Below are positions 17,325 to 25,047 of a stretch of DNA of 50,712 bases, in pieces. How positions within the stretch are numbered: the first letter of the stretch is position 1; each line of letters begins with the position of its first letter. The translations under genes were made by a program, and so were the position numbers. A model generated the notes under the pieces. It was given only the letters and a program-made list of their open reading frames with translations. It did not search any database and was not told the DNA's origin. This DNA is from Cryobacterium algoritolerans (GTDB taxonomy: Bacteria; Actinomycetota; Actinomycetes; Actinomycetales; Microbacteriaceae). The stretch is from assembly GCF_004402785.1 (NCBI RefSeq), contig NZ_SOFP01000054.1, positions 1 through 50,712 of the forward strand. Reading direction: 5' to 3'.

Positions 17325-17408
17325 CGCCAATCGCACGGGCACACCCGTCGCAAGGCGGGGTCGCAAAGGCACGGGACCGTCAGAGGTCAGCCGGCCTACC
17401 GATTGGAT
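17325..17408 (+). promoter_or_regulatory. cyclic-di-GMP-I (GEMM-I) riboswitch
   Basis: The order of elements matches the GEMM-I consensus. P1 5' strand CCAATCG is at 17327-17333. Then GGGCACACC (for GGCAAACC) is followed by a CGTC/GGCG stem closed by the tetraloop GCAA, then the conserved TCGCAAAG. A second hairpin ACGGGACC...GGTCAGCCGGCCTACCG follows, and P1 3' strand CGATTGG is at 17400-17406. P1 pairs perfectly. Known GEMM-I RNAs bind cyclic di-GMP at the three-way junction, and a GNRA tetraloop docks on the second helix. The P1 3' strand ends a few bases before a possible AGGA and ATG at 17423, so control of translation is plausible. A covariance-model search was not run. Confidence 0.8.
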
Positions 17409-17422
17409 AGGACCGGCACAGA

Positions 17423-17581
17423 ATGAGTTTCCCCTTCGTAGAATCCAGCGTCCGCAACGGGCGAGCGGAGCCCCCCGTTCCAACGGATCCCTCGCACGAG
17501 GCCGCCCCGGAGGCCACCGGCGCCAGGATCTCCTGGTTCGGCCCGTCGCCGGCCGTCGCGGCAACGCGCAAATTGCGCTGA
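17423..17581 (+). CDS. 52-residue reading frame directly under the riboswitch
   Basis: ATG 17423 follows AGGA by about ten bases, directly after the riboswitch P1 stem, and the frame ends at TGA 17581. The product starts MSFPFVESSVRNGRAEPPVP and continues rich in Pro and Ala, ending in a basic ATRKLR. Third codon positions are mostly G or C, as in real genes here. There is no membrane segment and I do not recognise a family. It could be a genuine small cyclic-di-GMP-controlled protein, a leader peptide coupled to the sucrose phosphorylase gene 108 bases on, or chance. Confidence 0.4.
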   Translation: MSFPFVESSVRNGRAEPPVPTDPSHEAAPEATGARISWFGPSPAVAATRKLR

Positions 17582-17689
17582 GCCTGCGCGTGCCGTAACT
17601 TCTGAACCGGTGCCGCGCCCGCCGTCCGGGATCGTGGTCTGCCGCCGTGTCGTCGACCGGCGTGCCGCCGGAATGCACGGGAGTGAGAA

Positions 17690-19180
17690 ATGTCCGATGT
17701 TGAGCTGCTGGTCTACGCCGATCGACTGGGCGGCACCATCCCGCAGCTGCAGGCGCTGCTCGACGGGCCGTTGCGCGCGTTTTCCAGCGTGCACGTGCTC
17801 CCGTTCTACATTCCATTCGACGGGGCGGATGCCGGCTTCGACCCGATCGACCACGCCTCGGTCGACCCGCGCCTCGGCACCTGGGACGATCTGCGGGCAC
17901 TCGCCCGCACCCGCGGGCTCACCTCGGACCTGATCGTCAACCACGTGTCATCCTCCTCGGCGGAGTTCGTCGACTGGCTCGCCCGTGGCGACGCGTCGGA
18001 CTTCGCGGGGATGTTCCTCACCTTCGACACCGTCTTTCCCCACGGCGGCGGCGAGCGCGCCATCACCGCGTTCTACCGGCCCCGCCCCGGCCTCCCGTTC
18101 ACGGCCTACCAGGGTGCGGACGGCAGCCGCCACCTCGTCTGGACGACCTTCATGCCCAGCCAGGTCGATCTGGACGTGAACCACCCGGCCGCACTCACCT
18201 ACCTACGGCGAGTCCTGCGGGCCCTCGCCGACGGCGGCGTCAGCACCGTGCGGCTCGACGCTGTCGGCTACGCGGTCAAGACGCCCGGCACCGACAGTTT
18301 CATGACGCCGGAGACGCTCGCGTTCGCCGAGGTCGTCGTCGCCCTGGCCCATGAGGCCGGGGTCGACGTGCTCGTGGAGGTGCACGCGCACTACAGCCAG
18401 CAACTGGCGATCGCGCCGCTCGTGGACTGGGTCTACGACTTCGCGCTCGCCCCCTTGCTGTTGCATTCCCTCGGCACCGGGACCGTCGATCGCCTCGCCC
18501 GCTGGCTCGAGATCCGGCCGGAGAACGCCATCACCGTGCTCGACACCCACGACGGCATCGGAATCATCGACGCCGGCCCGGGCGGGGAGCGGCCCGGCCT
18601 GATCGACCAGGCCGAGATGGCCGCCATCTTCGCGCGCGCCGACGTGGCCACCGCGGGACACTCGTCGATCGCCTCGGTGGTGCCGGAGTGGTTCACGCTC
18701 CCCCACCAGATCAACGCCACTTTCTTCAGCACCCTCGGTGGGGAGACGGTTCCCTACCTCCTCGCCCGCGCCGTGCAGCATTTCCTGCCCGGCCGCCCGC
18801 AGGTCTACTACGTCGGGCTGCTCGGCGGGCTCGATGACACCGCACTGTTCGACGAGACCGGCAACGGGCGTGACGTGAATCGGCACCGCTACCCCGCCGA
18901 CGAGGTCGACCGGGCCCTCGACGCCGAGGTGACCCAGGCGCAACTCGGGCTCGCCAGAATGCGCACCGGGCATCCGGCATTCGACGGCGAGTTCAGCTGG
19001 ACGACCCGCGGCGACGACGAGGCGCGGCTGCTGTGGTCGAACGGTGACGCCCGGGCGGAGCTGAGCGTGCGCACCACCATCGGTGCGTCGAGCTTCAGAA
19101 TCGAGTTGTCGGATACCGGTGTCACGCAGGTGATTGACACCCCAGCCGACCTGGCACGCTGGGGACAAAACGGGCGTTGA
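17690..19180 (+). CDS. sucrose phosphorylase (GH13)
   Basis: The 496-residue enzyme splits sucrose with phosphate into glucose 1-phosphate and fructose in the cytoplasm, saving ATP. It follows the Bifidobacterium enzyme closely: YADRLGGTIPQLQALL, HVLPFYIPFDGADAGFDPID and RPRPGLPFTAYQG. It has the nucleophile Asp190 in RLDAVGY, the acid/base Glu230 in VEVHAHY and Asp288 in DTHDGIG, each two residues before the known 192/232/290. PQVYYVGLLGG and NGRDVNRH are also kept. Related GH13_18 phosphorylases act on glucosylglycerate or sucrose 6'-phosphate, so the acceptor is less sure. The start follows GGGAGTGAG. No sucrose transporter is adjacent, and a cyclic-di-GMP riboswitch lies upstream. Confidence 0.9.
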   Translation: MSDVELLVYADRLGGTIPQLQALLDGPLRAFSSVHVLPFYIPFDGADAGFDPIDHASVDPRLGTWDDLRALARTRGLTSDLIVNHVSSSSAEFVDWLARGDASDFAGMFLTFDTVFPHGGGERAITAFYRPRPGLPFTAYQGADGSRHLVWTTFMPSQVDLDVNHPAALTYLRRVLRALADGGVSTVRLDAVGYAVKTPGTDSFMTPETLAFAEVVVALAHEAGVDVLVEVHAHYSQQLAIAPLVDWVYDFALAPLLLHSLGTGTVDRLARWLEIRPENAITVLDTHDGIGIIDAGPGGERPGLIDQAEMAAIFARADVATAGHSSIASVVPEWFTLPHQINATFFSTLGGETVPYLLARAVQHFLPGRPQVYYVGLLGGLDDTALFDETGNGRDVNRHRYPADEVDRALDAEVTQAQLGLARMRTGHPAFDGEFSWTTRGDDEARLLWSNGDARAELSVRTTIGASSFRIELSDTGVTQVIDTPADLARWGQNGR

Positions 19181-19305
19181 TCTAAGCCCTTCCCACTTTT
19201 ACTTGTCCCCTTTACGGCCGACAGCGGGATCGGTCCGGCCGCGCTACCGTGACTGCATCGACCTGAGTGTGATCATTCGAAGACGGTCGCGGGGAAGGCA
19301 CTTCC

Positions 19306-19662
19306 ATGAAGAGAGTCGCATACTGCGGAAAATCGTTCCTTACCACCGACGGCGCGGCGGACGCCCTGCTGCAATTGGCGGTCGCCCTGCCGGCCTGCAA
19401 CAGCTCCGAGTTTCTGGAGCTGCCGGCGCTCACCGATGACGGTCACACCATGCTGGTGCAGCTCGTCGTCGGCCCGACCAGCGAATTCCTCAGCGTGCCG
19501 GAGAAGACCCGGGCCAAGGATCCGGACACCGCCGACGCCATCGCCTACCTTCGGGAGCGCACCCGGGTGCTGAACACCCGAGCCGAGCCGGCCTATGCAT
19601 ACGCGGAGGCCGACGCGGGCACACTGTCCAATAACGGCTGGGACGACCTGTACGGGATCTGA
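19306..19662 (+). CDS. conserved-looking hypothetical protein, 118 residues
   Basis: The start is well supported by GGGGAAGG seven bases before ATG 19306. The sequence begins MKRVAYCGKSFLTTDGAADA, then LLQLAVALPACNSSEFLELP, and ends NNGWDDLYGI. It has no signal peptide, membrane segment or known motif. The even mix of residues suggests a small folded cytoplasmic protein. I do not recognise it. It lies between the phosphorylase and CorA genes on the same strand. Confidence 0.7.
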   Translation: MKRVAYCGKSFLTTDGAADALLQLAVALPACNSSEFLELPALTDDGHTMLVQLVVGPTSEFLSVPEKTRAKDPDTADAIAYLRERTRVLNTRAEPAYAYAEADAGTLSNNGWDDLYGI

Positions 19663-19690
19663 GCAGCGTGATAGCTGGTTGACTGTGGGG

Positions 19691-20668
19691 GTGCGCACAC
19701 CTCGAACCCGCTGTTACCGTGATGGCCTCCTCGTCGACGAGGGCTTTTCTCTCGCCGACGTCTCCGAGCACCTGGAGGTACCCGACTCCGTGGTGTGGGT
19801 CGACCTCGATGATCCGGGCGAAGACGACCTCGCCCTCCTGACGGACGAACTGGGCTTGCACGAACTCGCGGTCGAGGACGCGCTCAGCCTGGGCCAGCGG
19901 CCGAAACTCGACCGCTATCCCGACCACCTCTTCCTCTCCGCGCACTCCGCCGACCTGGACCCTGCCACCTCGCGGGTGACCACGCACGAGATCGCGGCCT
20001 TCATCACCGGCCGCGCCCTCGTGACCGTGCACCGCAACGGCCGGTTCGACGTGGACGCGATCGTCGCCCGGTGGGACTCCTCTCCCGACCTCACGAAGAA
20101 CGGCGTCGCGTTCCTGGTGCACGGGCTGCTCGACTATCTCGTCGACGGCTACTTCGAGGCGGTCGAGGCCCTCGACGACGAGATCGAGGAGCTCGAGAGC
20201 CGGTTGTTCGTTCCCACCGCGGATCAGGAACTGGTGCAGCGGCGTTCCTTCGAGCTTCGCAAGAGCCTGGTCACCCTGCGGAGGGTGATCCTGCCGATGC
20301 GCGAGGTCGTCAACACGCTGCTCCGCCGCGACCTGCACCTGCTCGGCGACGAGATGGGACCGTATTTCCAGGACGTCTACGACCACGTGCTTCGAGCGAT
20401 GGAATGGACCGAGAGCCTGCGGGACCTGGCCACCAGCATCCTCGAGGCCAACCTCGCGATCCAGGGGAACCGGCTCAACGTGATCACCAAGAAGGTCACC
20501 GGATATGCGGCGATCATCGCCGTGCCGACCGCCATCACCGGGTTCTACGGACAGAACGTGCCATACCCCGGTTTCAGCCAGGAGTTCGGCTACTACAGCT
20601 CCATCGGCCTGATCGTGGGCCTGTCGGCCCTGCTCTACATCCTGTTCAAGCGCAACGACTGGATCTGA
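19691..20668 (+). CDS. corA: CorA-family divalent cation transporter
   Basis: The protein (about 325 residues from GTG 19691; TTG 19679 and GTG 19685 are alternative starts) has the CorA layout. A large cytoplasmic alpha/beta domain includes VVWVDLDDPGEDDLALL and HELAVEDALSLGQRPKLDRY. A long helix with ESRLF and LRRVILPMREVVNTLLRRD follows, then two C-terminal membrane helices and the ending FKRNDWI. It forms pentameric channels for Mg2+ or related ions. The signature after the first membrane helix is YGQNVPYPGF, so the usual GMN filter motif is GQN here. The start codon is uncertain because no good ribosome-binding site is seen. Confidence 0.87.
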   Translation: MRTPRTRCYRDGLLVDEGFSLADVSEHLEVPDSVVWVDLDDPGEDDLALLTDELGLHELAVEDALSLGQRPKLDRYPDHLFLSAHSADLDPATSRVTTHEIAAFITGRALVTVHRNGRFDVDAIVARWDSSPDLTKNGVAFLVHGLLDYLVDGYFEAVEALDDEIEELESRLFVPTADQELVQRRSFELRKSLVTLRRVILPMREVVNTLLRRDLHLLGDEMGPYFQDVYDHVLRAMEWTESLRDLATSILEANLAIQGNRLNVITKKVTGYAAIIAVPTAITGFYGQNVPYPGFSQEFGYYSSIGLIVGLSALLYILFKRNDWI

Positions 20669-20669
20669 G

Positions 20670-21251
20670 TCACGGCACCCAGTAACCGGTCTTGCCGAGC
20701 AGCTGGGTCTCGCGGTCGGCATCGGGCGCAACGTCCACCTCGGGGCCGAACACGCCCATCTCCCGCCAGGCCGGAATCTCGGGCCCGATCTGCTCCCACA
20801 GGTTCTCGACGAGCGGCGCGGGCATCGTGTAGTCCAGCCCGATCAGTTTCGCGATCGACCAGGCCTGGAACGCACGGTAGATACTCATGTGCTGCAAGTA
20901 GTCCGCGAGCGGGAAATCGCCGTAGCTCAGGTGGACGGTCTTTTCCGGATCGAGGTCGGCCGAGACCGCTGTGGTGGCCAGATCGCCCAGCCGGTCGTAG
21001 GCTCCGATCGGATCGTCGCCGAGCAGGTCGCCCGCATAGTCATCGCCGACCTCGGCGATGGTGCGCCCAGCCAGCACCGCGGGCAGCCAGGCCTCGTCGC
21101 GGGCGTGGTCAGCCAGGATATCGCGCAGGCTGGGGTTCTTTGTGCGGGACCAGTCGCCGGGCGCCGGGAGAGCCAGCTGCGCGGGAGTGATCCGGTCGAT
21201 GACGGAGCGCAACGCGGCATCCGACTGGAGGAAGAGTTCTCTCTGCTTCAT
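20670..21251 (-). CDS. DinB-like / maleylpyruvate isomerase-fold protein
   Basis: The 193-residue protein fits the four-helix-bundle DinB superfamily. Its start MKQRELFLQSDAALRSVIDR, a central LRDILADHARDEAWLPAVLA and the histidines in DYLQHMSIYRAFQAW are typical of actinobacterial members that bind a metal and often use mycothiol. The reaction is unknown. It is convergent with corA, the two stops being about one base apart, so they share a terminator region. The ribosome-binding site is poor. Confidence 0.75.
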   Translation of the reverse strand: MKQRELFLQSDAALRSVIDRITPAQLALPAPGDWSRTKNPSLRDILADHARDEAWLPAVLAGRTIAEVGDDYAGDLLGDDPIGAYDRLGDLATTAVSADLDPEKTVHLSYGDFPLADYLQHMSIYRAFQAWSIAKLIGLDYTMPAPLVENLWEQIGPEIPAWREMGVFGPEVDVAPDADRETQLLGKTGYWVP

Positions 21252-21323
21252 CCCGGCACGCTAGCACCCCGGGGCGCCGCTCGAAACGGGAGTCGGCAGG
21301 CCCGGTGAGGCGAACCGGGACCG

Positions 21324-22421
21324 CTACTGCCGCTTGGCGGGGTGACCCGCGCGATGCGTGTCCCTGATCCGGCGCCCGGCCTCGACCGCCTTTCTTTCCT
21401 GTTCGGCCGCCTTCACGCTCGTGCGTGTGTCGCGCGCCGGCAGTTGGATGGTCTCTTCGGCGGCGATTCCGGCCTGCAGCTCACGGCCGCGTTCGAGTTC
21501 GGCGTCGAACTCGGCCCCGAACAACAGGCCGAGGTTGGCCAACCAGAGCCAGAGCAGAAACACCACGATGCCGGCCAGGGGACCGTAGGTCTTCGCATAG
21601 TTCGCGAAAGTGGCCAGGTAGAACCCGAAGCCCACCGAGGCGACAAGGATCACGAGCAGGGCCAGCACCGCGCCGACGCTCAGCCATCGGAACCGTGGCT
21701 GCCGGGCATTCGGGGTGGCGTAGTAGAGGATTGCGATCAGGAACACGACGGCGGCGGCGAGGAGCGGCCACTTGAGCACCGACCAGACCACCCGGGCGGT
21801 CTCGCCGACGCCGAGGGCGTTGCCGACGGCATCCGTCACCGGCCCCGAGAGCACGAGCACGATGGCGACGACGAGGATGAGCAGGATGGCGGCGACGGTT
21901 ACGAGCAGTTGCACCGGCTTGAGCTTCCAGAACGGCCTGCCCTCCTCGACCTCGTAGATGCGGTTCATCGCCCGGCCGAAGGCGCCGACGTAGCCGGATG
22001 CCGACCACACCGCCACCGCGATGCCCGAAGCGAGGGCGAACCCGGCCGCCGGCGACGTGCTGAACTGCTCAATCGGGCCGCGGATCACCTGGAGCGCCCC
22101 CGCGGGGGCGACGGAACCGAGGATTGATAGCAGGGCGCCGGCCGACCGCTTGCCCTGCCCGACGACGCCGAGCAGGGACACGAGTGCGATCAGCGCCGGG
22201 AACAGGGACAACACCGCGTAATAAGTCAGCGCGGCGGCGAGGTCGCCGCACTGGTCCCTGCCGAATTCGCTCACCGTGCGGCGCAGGGCGTACAGCCAGG
22301 ACCGCTTCGAGACGTCGGCCGGGGATTCCGGCTTGCGCGGGTCGTCCGGGGCAGGTGCCTCGGGCTGTCCGTCGGGCGGGGAGTCGGCGGCGCGACGGTG
22401 GCGTCTGTCCGGCAGTCTCAT
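21324..22421 (-). CDS. YihY/BrkB family inner-membrane protein
   Basis: The 365-residue protein has a disordered, charged start (MRLPDRRHRRAADSPPDGQP) and six membrane segments. The family marks are DQCGDLAAALTYYAVLSLFPALIAL, SASGYVGAFGRAMNRIYEVEEGRPFWK, and the last segment with YGPLAGIVVFLLWLWLANLGLLFGAE. The family was once called ribonuclease BN but is a membrane protein of unclear transport role. ATG 22421 follows AGGAG. A charged 50-residue tail ends the protein. Confidence 0.9.
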   Translation of the reverse strand: MRLPDRRHRRAADSPPDGQPEAPAPDDPRKPESPADVSKRSWLYALRRTVSEFGRDQCGDLAAALTYYAVLSLFPALIALVSLLGVVGQGKRSAGALLSILGSVAPAGALQVIRGPIEQFSTSPAAGFALASGIAVAVWSASGYVGAFGRAMNRIYEVEEGRPFWKLKPVQLLVTVAAILLILVVAIVLVLSGPVTDAVGNALGVGETARVVWSVLKWPLLAAAVVFLIAILYYATPNARQPRFRWLSVGAVLALLVILVASVGFGFYLATFANYAKTYGPLAGIVVFLLWLWLANLGLLFGAEFDAELERGRELQAGIAAEETIQLPARDTRTSVKAAEQERKAVEAGRRIRDTHRAGHPAKRQ

Positions 22422-22584
22422 GGGTTCTCCTGGCTTCGGTCTGTTCGGGCTGGATCGATCCGAACAGGGATGATTGGGGGCCGCAGTTCGCCCCATTCGA
22501 TGACGGCCCCCGGTCGTGCGACAACTCGGCTAGCGAGCGCGTGGTCTCAACTGCCTGGCGCGGCAGGGTCGGTCGGCGCGGGGT

Positions 22585-23679
22585 TCACGAGGCCACCGCG
22601 GATCTGGCCAGCGGCCGCCCGGTCGCCTCGGCGAGCGGGCTTCGGAGCGAACTGCGCCCGGCCTGCCAGCTTTTCAGCAGGTGTTCGGCCACCCAGCCGT
22701 CCATGGCCAGGCAGGCCGCAGCCCCGAACATTATGTCGGGGAGAGTCTGCGGGTCGTCTTCGGCGAGCGCCCCGGCAAGGTCCCGGCCGGCGATCTGCTC
22801 GTGCACGGCATCCGCTTCGATGTGCTCATCGAAGTAACGGGTGACGGTCTCGTAGAAGCCCAGACGGCGGAACCCGTCACCGTAGAGCCGGCTCGGGATT
22901 GCCGAGGTCATCTCGAAGGCGGCAAGGTGGCCGACGATGGCACCGCGCAGGCGACGGTTGAGCCCGAACAGGCTCATCATGTTGAACGAGCAGAGGACGA
23001 GCGCCGGCACCTGGTCCACGTAGCCGGCGTAGCGCGTATCGAGGCCCAGCCCGCACATGGTGTCGGCGAACAGGCTCGAGTGCATGCGTTCGGGGCGTCC
23101 TCCGCCGTATTCGTCGGCCTGGATCTCGATCAGCGCCGCTTTGGCGCGACCGGTCAGTCGCGGGATGGCCCACGAATGCGGGTCGGCTTCCTTGAGTGTG
23201 TAGATGGACCGGTGCACGATGAATTCGACCGCTTGTTCCTCGGTCGCCTTCCGCGCCAGGTACCGGGACAGGCTGGGACCCTGATCCGCGATGGTCAGCG
23301 CGAAGAGGGCGCGGGCGACGGCGTCCTGGTTCGAGGACGGCAGCGGGGGTTGGGGAACCCTCGCGCGCAGGCTGGTTTCGAGGGCCTGCTCGATGGCCAC
23401 CCGGGCGACGATGGTCGTGGGGTGCCATTCCCAGGCCGGGTCCGACTGCACGACGCCCCCGTAGTGCAGGCCGTAGAGCAGGAACAGGGTCAATTGGAGA
23501 TCGTCGTCGTTGACGATATCGGTGCACTGCCCGAGCGCCTCAGCGGTGGCGACGATGAATCCGCCAAGGCTGGAACCGGAGTCGTCGGCCGGGAGGGAGA
23601 GCGCGGTCAGAAGCTGGGAGCTGAGAGGTCCCCGCGTCTGGAACGGCGCGATCGGGAAGGACGGGAAGGAGAGGTGCAT
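22585..23679 (-). CDS. iron-containing redox (haem-oxygenase-like) family protein
   Basis: The 364-residue protein has helices and motifs of the haem-oxygenase-like diiron superfamily: IEIQADEYGGGRPERMHSSLF, HLAAFEMTSAIPSRLYGDGF and TRYFDEHIEADAVHEQIAGR, which supply Glu, His and Asp ligands. Members desaturate or cleave diverse small molecules with oxygen. The substrate here is unknown and no biosynthetic cluster is nearby. The start MHLSFPSFPIAPF at 23679 follows AGGA. The 163-base gap before the YihY gene holds nothing recognisable. Confidence 0.8.
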   Translation of the reverse strand: MHLSFPSFPIAPFQTRGPLSSQLLTALSLPADDSGSSLGGFIVATAEALGQCTDIVNDDDLQLTLFLLYGLHYGGVVQSDPAWEWHPTTIVARVAIEQALETSLRARVPQPPLPSSNQDAVARALFALTIADQGPSLSRYLARKATEEQAVEFIVHRSIYTLKEADPHSWAIPRLTGRAKAALIEIQADEYGGGRPERMHSSLFADTMCGLGLDTRYAGYVDQVPALVLCSFNMMSLFGLNRRLRGAIVGHLAAFEMTSAIPSRLYGDGFRRLGFYETVTRYFDEHIEADAVHEQIAGRDLAGALAEDDPQTLPDIMFGAAACLAMDGWVAEHLLKSWQAGRSSLRSPLAEATGRPLARSAVAS

Positions 23680-23788
23680 GAGGTCACGGTCCTGGGTGAG
23701 GTGCGTCTGGGGTGGTGCGGCGAGGTGAGGTTCGGCCCGCCCGGTGTGCAGGTTCGAGCCGGTCGTGGTCGACGGGTGGAGGACGGAT

Positions 23789-23820
23789 GCGTGCGGCGGG
23801 CCCGATGGCCCGCCGCACGC
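23789..23820 (-). terminator. perfect 14-bp stem-loop
   Basis: GCGTGCGGCGGGCC (23789-23802) pairs perfectly with 23807-23820 across a four-base loop. It starts about ten bases after the csbD-like stop on the minus strand. Confidence 0.85.
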
Positions 23821-23830
23821 TGCCGAACCG

Positions 23831-24004
23831 CTAGTCCTTGAAGATGTCCTTGATGTTCTCGCCGGCCTTCTTCGCGCTGGCCGAGGCCTGCTCGGCCTTG
23901 CCCTCGGCGATCTTGGAGTCGTCGTGGGTCGCCTTGCCGACTGCCTCGGTGGCCTTGCCCTTGACGTCCTCGGCGGCGTTGCTGATCTTGTCGCCTGCAC
24001 TCAT
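23831..24004 (-). CDS. CsbD-like stress protein
   Basis: The 57-residue hydrophilic protein (MSAGDKISNAAEDVKGKATE, then VGKATHDDSKIAEGKAEQAS) is a CsbD family member: small, Lys/Ala/Asp-rich and induced by general stress in many bacteria, with unclear molecular role. The start at 24004 follows GCGAGA. The same frame is open upstream into a shortened Asp23-like sequence, but the internal start fits the family length. It is divergent from the ECF sigma gene and followed by a strong terminator. Confidence 0.88.
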   Translation of the reverse strand: MSAGDKISNAAEDVKGKATEAVGKATHDDSKIAEGKAEQASASAKKAGENIKDIFKD

Positions 24005-24319
24005 GTTGATCTCGCTTTCGTTCGATGTTTCGTGGCGGGGAAGCTCGGCGCGGCTGCGCCAGGCGAAAGTCAGGGCGTTTTTCGGGTCGCCGGTAACCGG
24101 CAGGTGCAGGTCGGTGACGGTCCCGTTGGCCTCGGTCACGTGCAGCCCCGCCGTGCCGAGCGCGTGCACTCCGGCGACTTCGCGGGCGGCGAGGTCGATG
24201 ACCCTCCCCGACACACTGTCGTTGCGGATGGTGCGGCCCCGGCCTGTCGCCGACCCTGGTTCGGCCCCCAGCGCGCGTGCCGGGACCAAAGCGTTCGGAG
24301 AAGCACTGCTCGGATCCAT
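24005..24319 (-). pseudogene. shortened Asp23/Gls24-like frame
   Basis: This frame runs straight into csbD. It reads GRTIRNDSVSGRVIDLAARE, VAGVHALGTAG, LHVTEANGTVTDLHLPVTGD. The first part matches the Asp23/Gls24 start (TIxDxVVxxIAxxAAREVxGVHALG), but the middle of the usual 100-residue domain is missing. It may be an internally deleted remnant, or a real short protein fused to CsbD. Possible ATGs are at 24331 and 24319, neither with a good ribosome-binding site. Confidence 0.45.
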
Positions 24320-24376
24320 AGGAGACTTCAATCGTTGGGGGCCTCACACGTTCGTGGCCCATACCGCGGTTTGGTT

Positions 24377-24420
24377 CAGGTGTTCACCTGTAGGACGCGA
24401 CCTGTGACATATTTGTCACG
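24377..24420. promoter_or_regulatory. two palindromes in the csbD/sigma divergent region
   Basis: CAGGTGTTCACCTG (24377-24390) has perfect six-base arms, and TGTGACATATTTGTCACG (24403-24420) has perfect GTGAC/GTCAC arms around six bases. They lie 50-95 bases before the sigma gene and upstream of the divergent frame. They are likely binding sites for one or two regulators. Confidence 0.5.
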
Positions 24421-24471
24421 CAATCGTGAGAAAAATTTCGGCGTACAACGTGACTGCAGGAGGGGGATGGC

Positions 24472-25047
24472 ATGCCCGCGACGCTCAGGGAACACGTCCC
24501 GTCCCCGCTCGACACGGCATCCGACCTGACGCTGGCCGATCGCGCCGCCGACGGGGATGTGCGGGCGTTCGAGGTGATCGTGCGCCGTTACGGGCCGCTC
24601 ATGCGGGTATACGCCGCACGGGTACTGGGGTCCAACGACGAGATGGACGACGTCGTTCAGGAATCGTTCATCACGGCCTGGCAGCAGCTCTCCACCCTCG
24701 AAGACGGCGGCGCGGTTAAAAGTTGGCTGATGCGCATCGTGAGCCGTAAGAGCATCGACCGGTTGCGGGCGAGACGCCAGCACGCCGACATCGATCTCAC
24801 CGAACCGGCCGCGCCCGAGCATCAGTCTCCCCATAGACTGGCCGAAGCGGAGTCCCAGACCGAGGCACTGTCACGCGCTCTGGTCGATCTGCCGGAGGAC
24901 CAGCGGCGGTGCTGGACGCTGCGTGAACTCGCGGAGTGCAGCTACGGTGAGATTGCCGAAGAGTTGGAGCTTCCCGTCTCGACGGTTCGGGGCCTGCTCG
25001 CACGAGCACGTAAAACTCTTCTCCGGGAAATGGAGGAATGGCGATGA
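24472..25047 (+). CDS. ECF-type RNA polymerase sigma factor
   Basis: The 191-residue protein has sigma region 2 (FEVIVRRYGPLMRVYAARVL, DDVVQESFITAWQQL) and region 4 (LPEDQRRCWTLRELAECSYG, EIAEELELPVSTVRGLLARA) with no region 3, as in ECF sigma factors. It starts after AGGAGGGGG. Its stop overlaps the next start (ATGA), so the two proteins are translationally coupled. No zinc-type anti-sigma (HxxxCxxC) is present; the coupled protein may take that role. Likely target is envelope or general stress genes, including the divergent csbD. Confidence 0.92.
   Translation: MPATLREHVPSPLDTASDLTLADRAADGDVRAFEVIVRRYGPLMRVYAARVLGSNDEMDDVVQESFITAWQQLSTLEDGGAVKSWLMRIVSRKSIDRLRARRQHADIDLTEPAAPEHQSPHRLAEAESQTEALSRALVDLPEDQRRCWTLRELAECSYGEIAEELELPVSTVRGLLARARKTLLREMEEWR

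Noticed and set aside
15909..17900. Long minus-strand open frame opposite the permease
   Set aside because: Composition is Arg/Gly/Asp-rich noise and it crosses the riboswitch and terminator.
24403..24420. CRP-type site (TGTGA...TCAC)
   Set aside because: The spacing between TGTGA and TCAC is eight bases, not the six of CRP/GlxR sites; it is kept only as a palindrome.
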